DNA of 64,000 nucleotides from the NCBI GenBank assembly GCA_016711125.1, contig JADJTQ010000001.1:1488001-1552000 (forward strand), in the 5' to 3' direction. Source of the stretch: Saprospiraceae bacterium. Its GTDB lineage: Bacteria > Bacteroidota > Bacteroidia > Chitinophagales > Saprospiraceae. A program made the translations under genes and the position numbers. Below are positions 62,139-64,000 of the stretch, piece after piece (the stretch's first letter is position 1; each line of letters begins with the position of its first letter). The notes below the pieces were generated by a model, which saw nothing but the letters and a program-made list of their open reading frames with translations, ran no database searches and had not been told where the DNA came from.

Positions 62139-63885
62139 TTATTTTTCAAGAACAATTTCTGTCACAGCGCATCCTGAGGGCACCATTGGGAAAATGTTTT
62201 CTTCTTTTTCGACCTTGATATGGAGTAAATAGGGGCCTTCATGTGCTAACATCTTTTCAATCGCACTTTGCAGTTCCGATGGATCTGATAAGCGACTGCC
62301 CATTACGCCAAAACCTTCCGCAATCTTCACAAAATCAGGATTTTGCAATGCAACAGAAGAATAGCGACGATCGAAAAAGAGCTGCTGCCACTGTCGCACC
62401 ATTCCCAAATATTCATTGTCCAGCAATAATATCTTGACAGCAACTTCATATTGTGACAACATACCTAGTTCCTGTAAGGTCATTTGAAAACCTCCATCAC
62501 CCACTACAAGAATTACCTCCTTGTCAGGCCGGGCTAGTTTGGCTCCAAAAGCGGCGGGTAGTCCATACCCCATAGTGCCCGCTCCTCCAGAAGATACCCA
62601 CTGATTGGTGTCCCTATATTCATAATAGCGTGCCGCTGCCATTTGATGCTGACCAACATCGGTAGCGACAATCGCCTGCCCATGGGTCTGTCTGCTTACC
62701 TCACGGATTACCATACCCATCCGAATACCACCCGTTTCTCCCGGTCGCATATCATGGTCGATGACTTTTGCTTGTTCGATTTTATCGCAGGCTCGAAACT
62801 CGCTAATCCATGAAGGATATTCTTTTATCGACTAATGGCAATAGATGCTCCAAGGCGACCTTAGCATCGCAAAGCACGGGTACGTCAGCATGAACGTTTT
62901 TATCGATCTCAGACGGATCAATCTCAATGTGTATGACCTTGGCCTGTTTAGCATACCGTGATACGTCGCCAGTGACCCGATCATCAAATCGCATGCCTAC
63001 GGCTATCAATACATCACATGATCCCGTAAGTAAATTTGGACCATAATTACCATGCATTCCTAGCATCCCGACATTAAGATGATGTCCGCTCGGTAATGAG
63101 GATAGTCCATGTATAGTACTACCTACCGGTATTCCAGTTTTTTCTACTAATTCTTTAAATATCTCCTGTGCACCGGCTATCTGAATGCCATGACCCGCCA
63201 AAATAAACGGTTTTTTAGCTTCATTAATCAGCAATGCAGCTTTTTTAATCAGGTCAATCGGTGTTTTTGGATTCGGATGGTAGCTGCGTATGCTTGGATT
63301 CTTCGAGTAGCTGAAGTCCAACTCACCTAATTGCGCATCTTTTGTGATATCAACCAGGACCGGGCCAGGCCTGCCAGAATTGGCTACATAAAAAGCCTTC
63401 GCCATGACTGCAGGGATTTCTTCGGCTCTTGTGATCTGATAATTCCACTTCGTCACCGTCATTGTACAACCAATGACGTCAGTTTCCTGAAAAGCATCAC
63501 TGCCCAGAAGCTTACTAAACACCTGACCGGTAATACAAACAAGCGGCGTGGAGTCAAGAATGGCATCACCTAAACCTGTTACGAGATTTGTAGCTCCTGG
63601 CCCTGAAGTAGCCATCACTACTCCTGTTCTTCGAGTCACTCTTGCATATCCCTGAGCTGCATGAATTCCACCTTGCTCGTGACGCGGTAATATGTGTCTG
63701 AGGCGGTCCATATAATAGTATAGTGCATCGTAAATGGGCATGATCGCTCCTCCTGGATACCCGAATATGGTATCCACTCCCTCTTCCAACAAACAGCACA
63801 ATACCGCTTCTGCTCCATTCATTCTTTTCTTTTTTGGAGTTGAGGTCTCCGGTTTTATTGCTGACAGTGTTTTAGTAGTCATCAC
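62139..63885 (-). CDS. ilvB: Acetolactate synthase large (catalytic) subunit (one frameshift)
   Basis: A ThDP-dependent enzyme that condenses pyruvate with pyruvate or 2-ketobutyrate, about 582 residues once joined. It has EGVDTIFGYPGGAIMPIYDA, the catalytic Glu in RHEQGGIHAAQGYA, a central FAD-associated domain, and the ThDP motif VVGDGGFQMTLQELGML...LLLDNEYLG. The frame breaks at about 62825: LVDKR continues as EYPSWISEFRACDKIEQAKV in another frame, consistent with a single-base indel. It is the second gene of the operon, 15 bases after the ilvD stop. The product should be active if the shift is an artefact, since ilvH and ilvC remain intact. Confidence 0.94.
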
Positions 63886-63900
63886 ATATTAAATTTTCAT

Positions 63901-64000
63901 TTAAAAAATATCAGTTACGCAACCTTGGCTGGCATCTGACACGATCCGGGCATATTTATATAACCATCCCGATTTTTCCTTTAGTGGTGGTGCAACCCAG
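63901..64000 (-). CDS. ilvD: Dihydroxy-acid dehydratase, C-terminal fragment (runs off the window)
   Basis: The last 33 codons of an IlvD-like protein enter from the right edge: WVAPPLKEKSGWLYKYARIV then SDASQGCVTDIF and a TAA at 63901-63903. The ending, with KYA-x-x-VSDASQGCVTD, is the conserved C-terminus of dihydroxy-acid dehydratase, the Fe-S enzyme that follows ketol-acid reductoisomerase. It lies 15 bases upstream of ilvB, so the operon order is ilvD-ilvB-ilvH-ilvC. Confidence 0.88.
   Translation of the reverse strand, partial: WVAPPLKEKSGWLYKYARIVSDASQGCVTDIF

Overview
The window looks like a chromosomal segment of a Bacteroidota bacterium, most likely of the class Saprospiria (family Saprospiraceae or close). 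This is an inference from gene content. Several large secreted proteins end in type IX secretion (T9SS) sorting domains. There is a DUF6089 outer-membrane barrel, an ORF6N protein, LVIVD-repeat and dockerin-containing surface proteins, and almost no Shine-Dalgarno sites. Composition is moderately AT-rich and coding density is high. There is no prophage, CRISPR array, rRNA or tRNA that I can see.

Layout. 0-6.1 kb: a CBS-domain protein, a DUF983 membrane protein, the disaggregase ClpB, a TrkA-type potassium channel and a divergent DUF559 protein. 6.4-16.4 kb: an aminotransferase with a Tat-like leader, RecF, a DciA-like DUF721 protein, a GNAT acetyltransferase, a subtilase, a DUF6089 protein, RecQ and a glycosyltransferase. 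16.5-25 kb: an SLC12-like transporter, an M23 lipoprotein, two secreted proteins of unknown function flanking an eroded coding region, and a GH43-like protein. 25-27.6 kb is an accessory pocket with an ORF6N protein, an orphan Rhs C-terminal toxin tip and its probable immunity gene. 27.6-43.6 kb: a T9SS LVIVD protein, an S9 peptidase, a MATE transporter, SMC, a LuxR-type response regulator, PurM and PurB in convergent orientation, an M1 aminopeptidase and an M19 dipeptidase. 44-60 kb: three tandem paralogous giant cysteine-rich surface proteins, each with its own strong terminator and each carrying a dockerin-like motif, a cohesin-like domain and a T9SS sorting domain. 60.5-64 kb: the branched-chain amino-acid operon ilvD(partial)-ilvB-ilvH-ilvC on the minus strand.

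Together the genes combine housekeeping (RecF, RecQ, SMC, ClpB, purine and BCAA synthesis) with heavy investment in secreted peptidases and surface display. This fits a particle-attached, protein-degrading lifestyle.

Caution on sequence quality. At least thirteen genes, including ones normally essential (smc, clpB, ilvB), contain single-base frameshifts, many in homopolymers, and homology resumes immediately in another frame. I read most of these as consensus errors of the kind seen in long-read assemblies, and I give the joined gene extents. The third giant surface gene has about eleven such indels and a visibly different codon style in its middle. It may be a genuine mosaic or a decaying copy.
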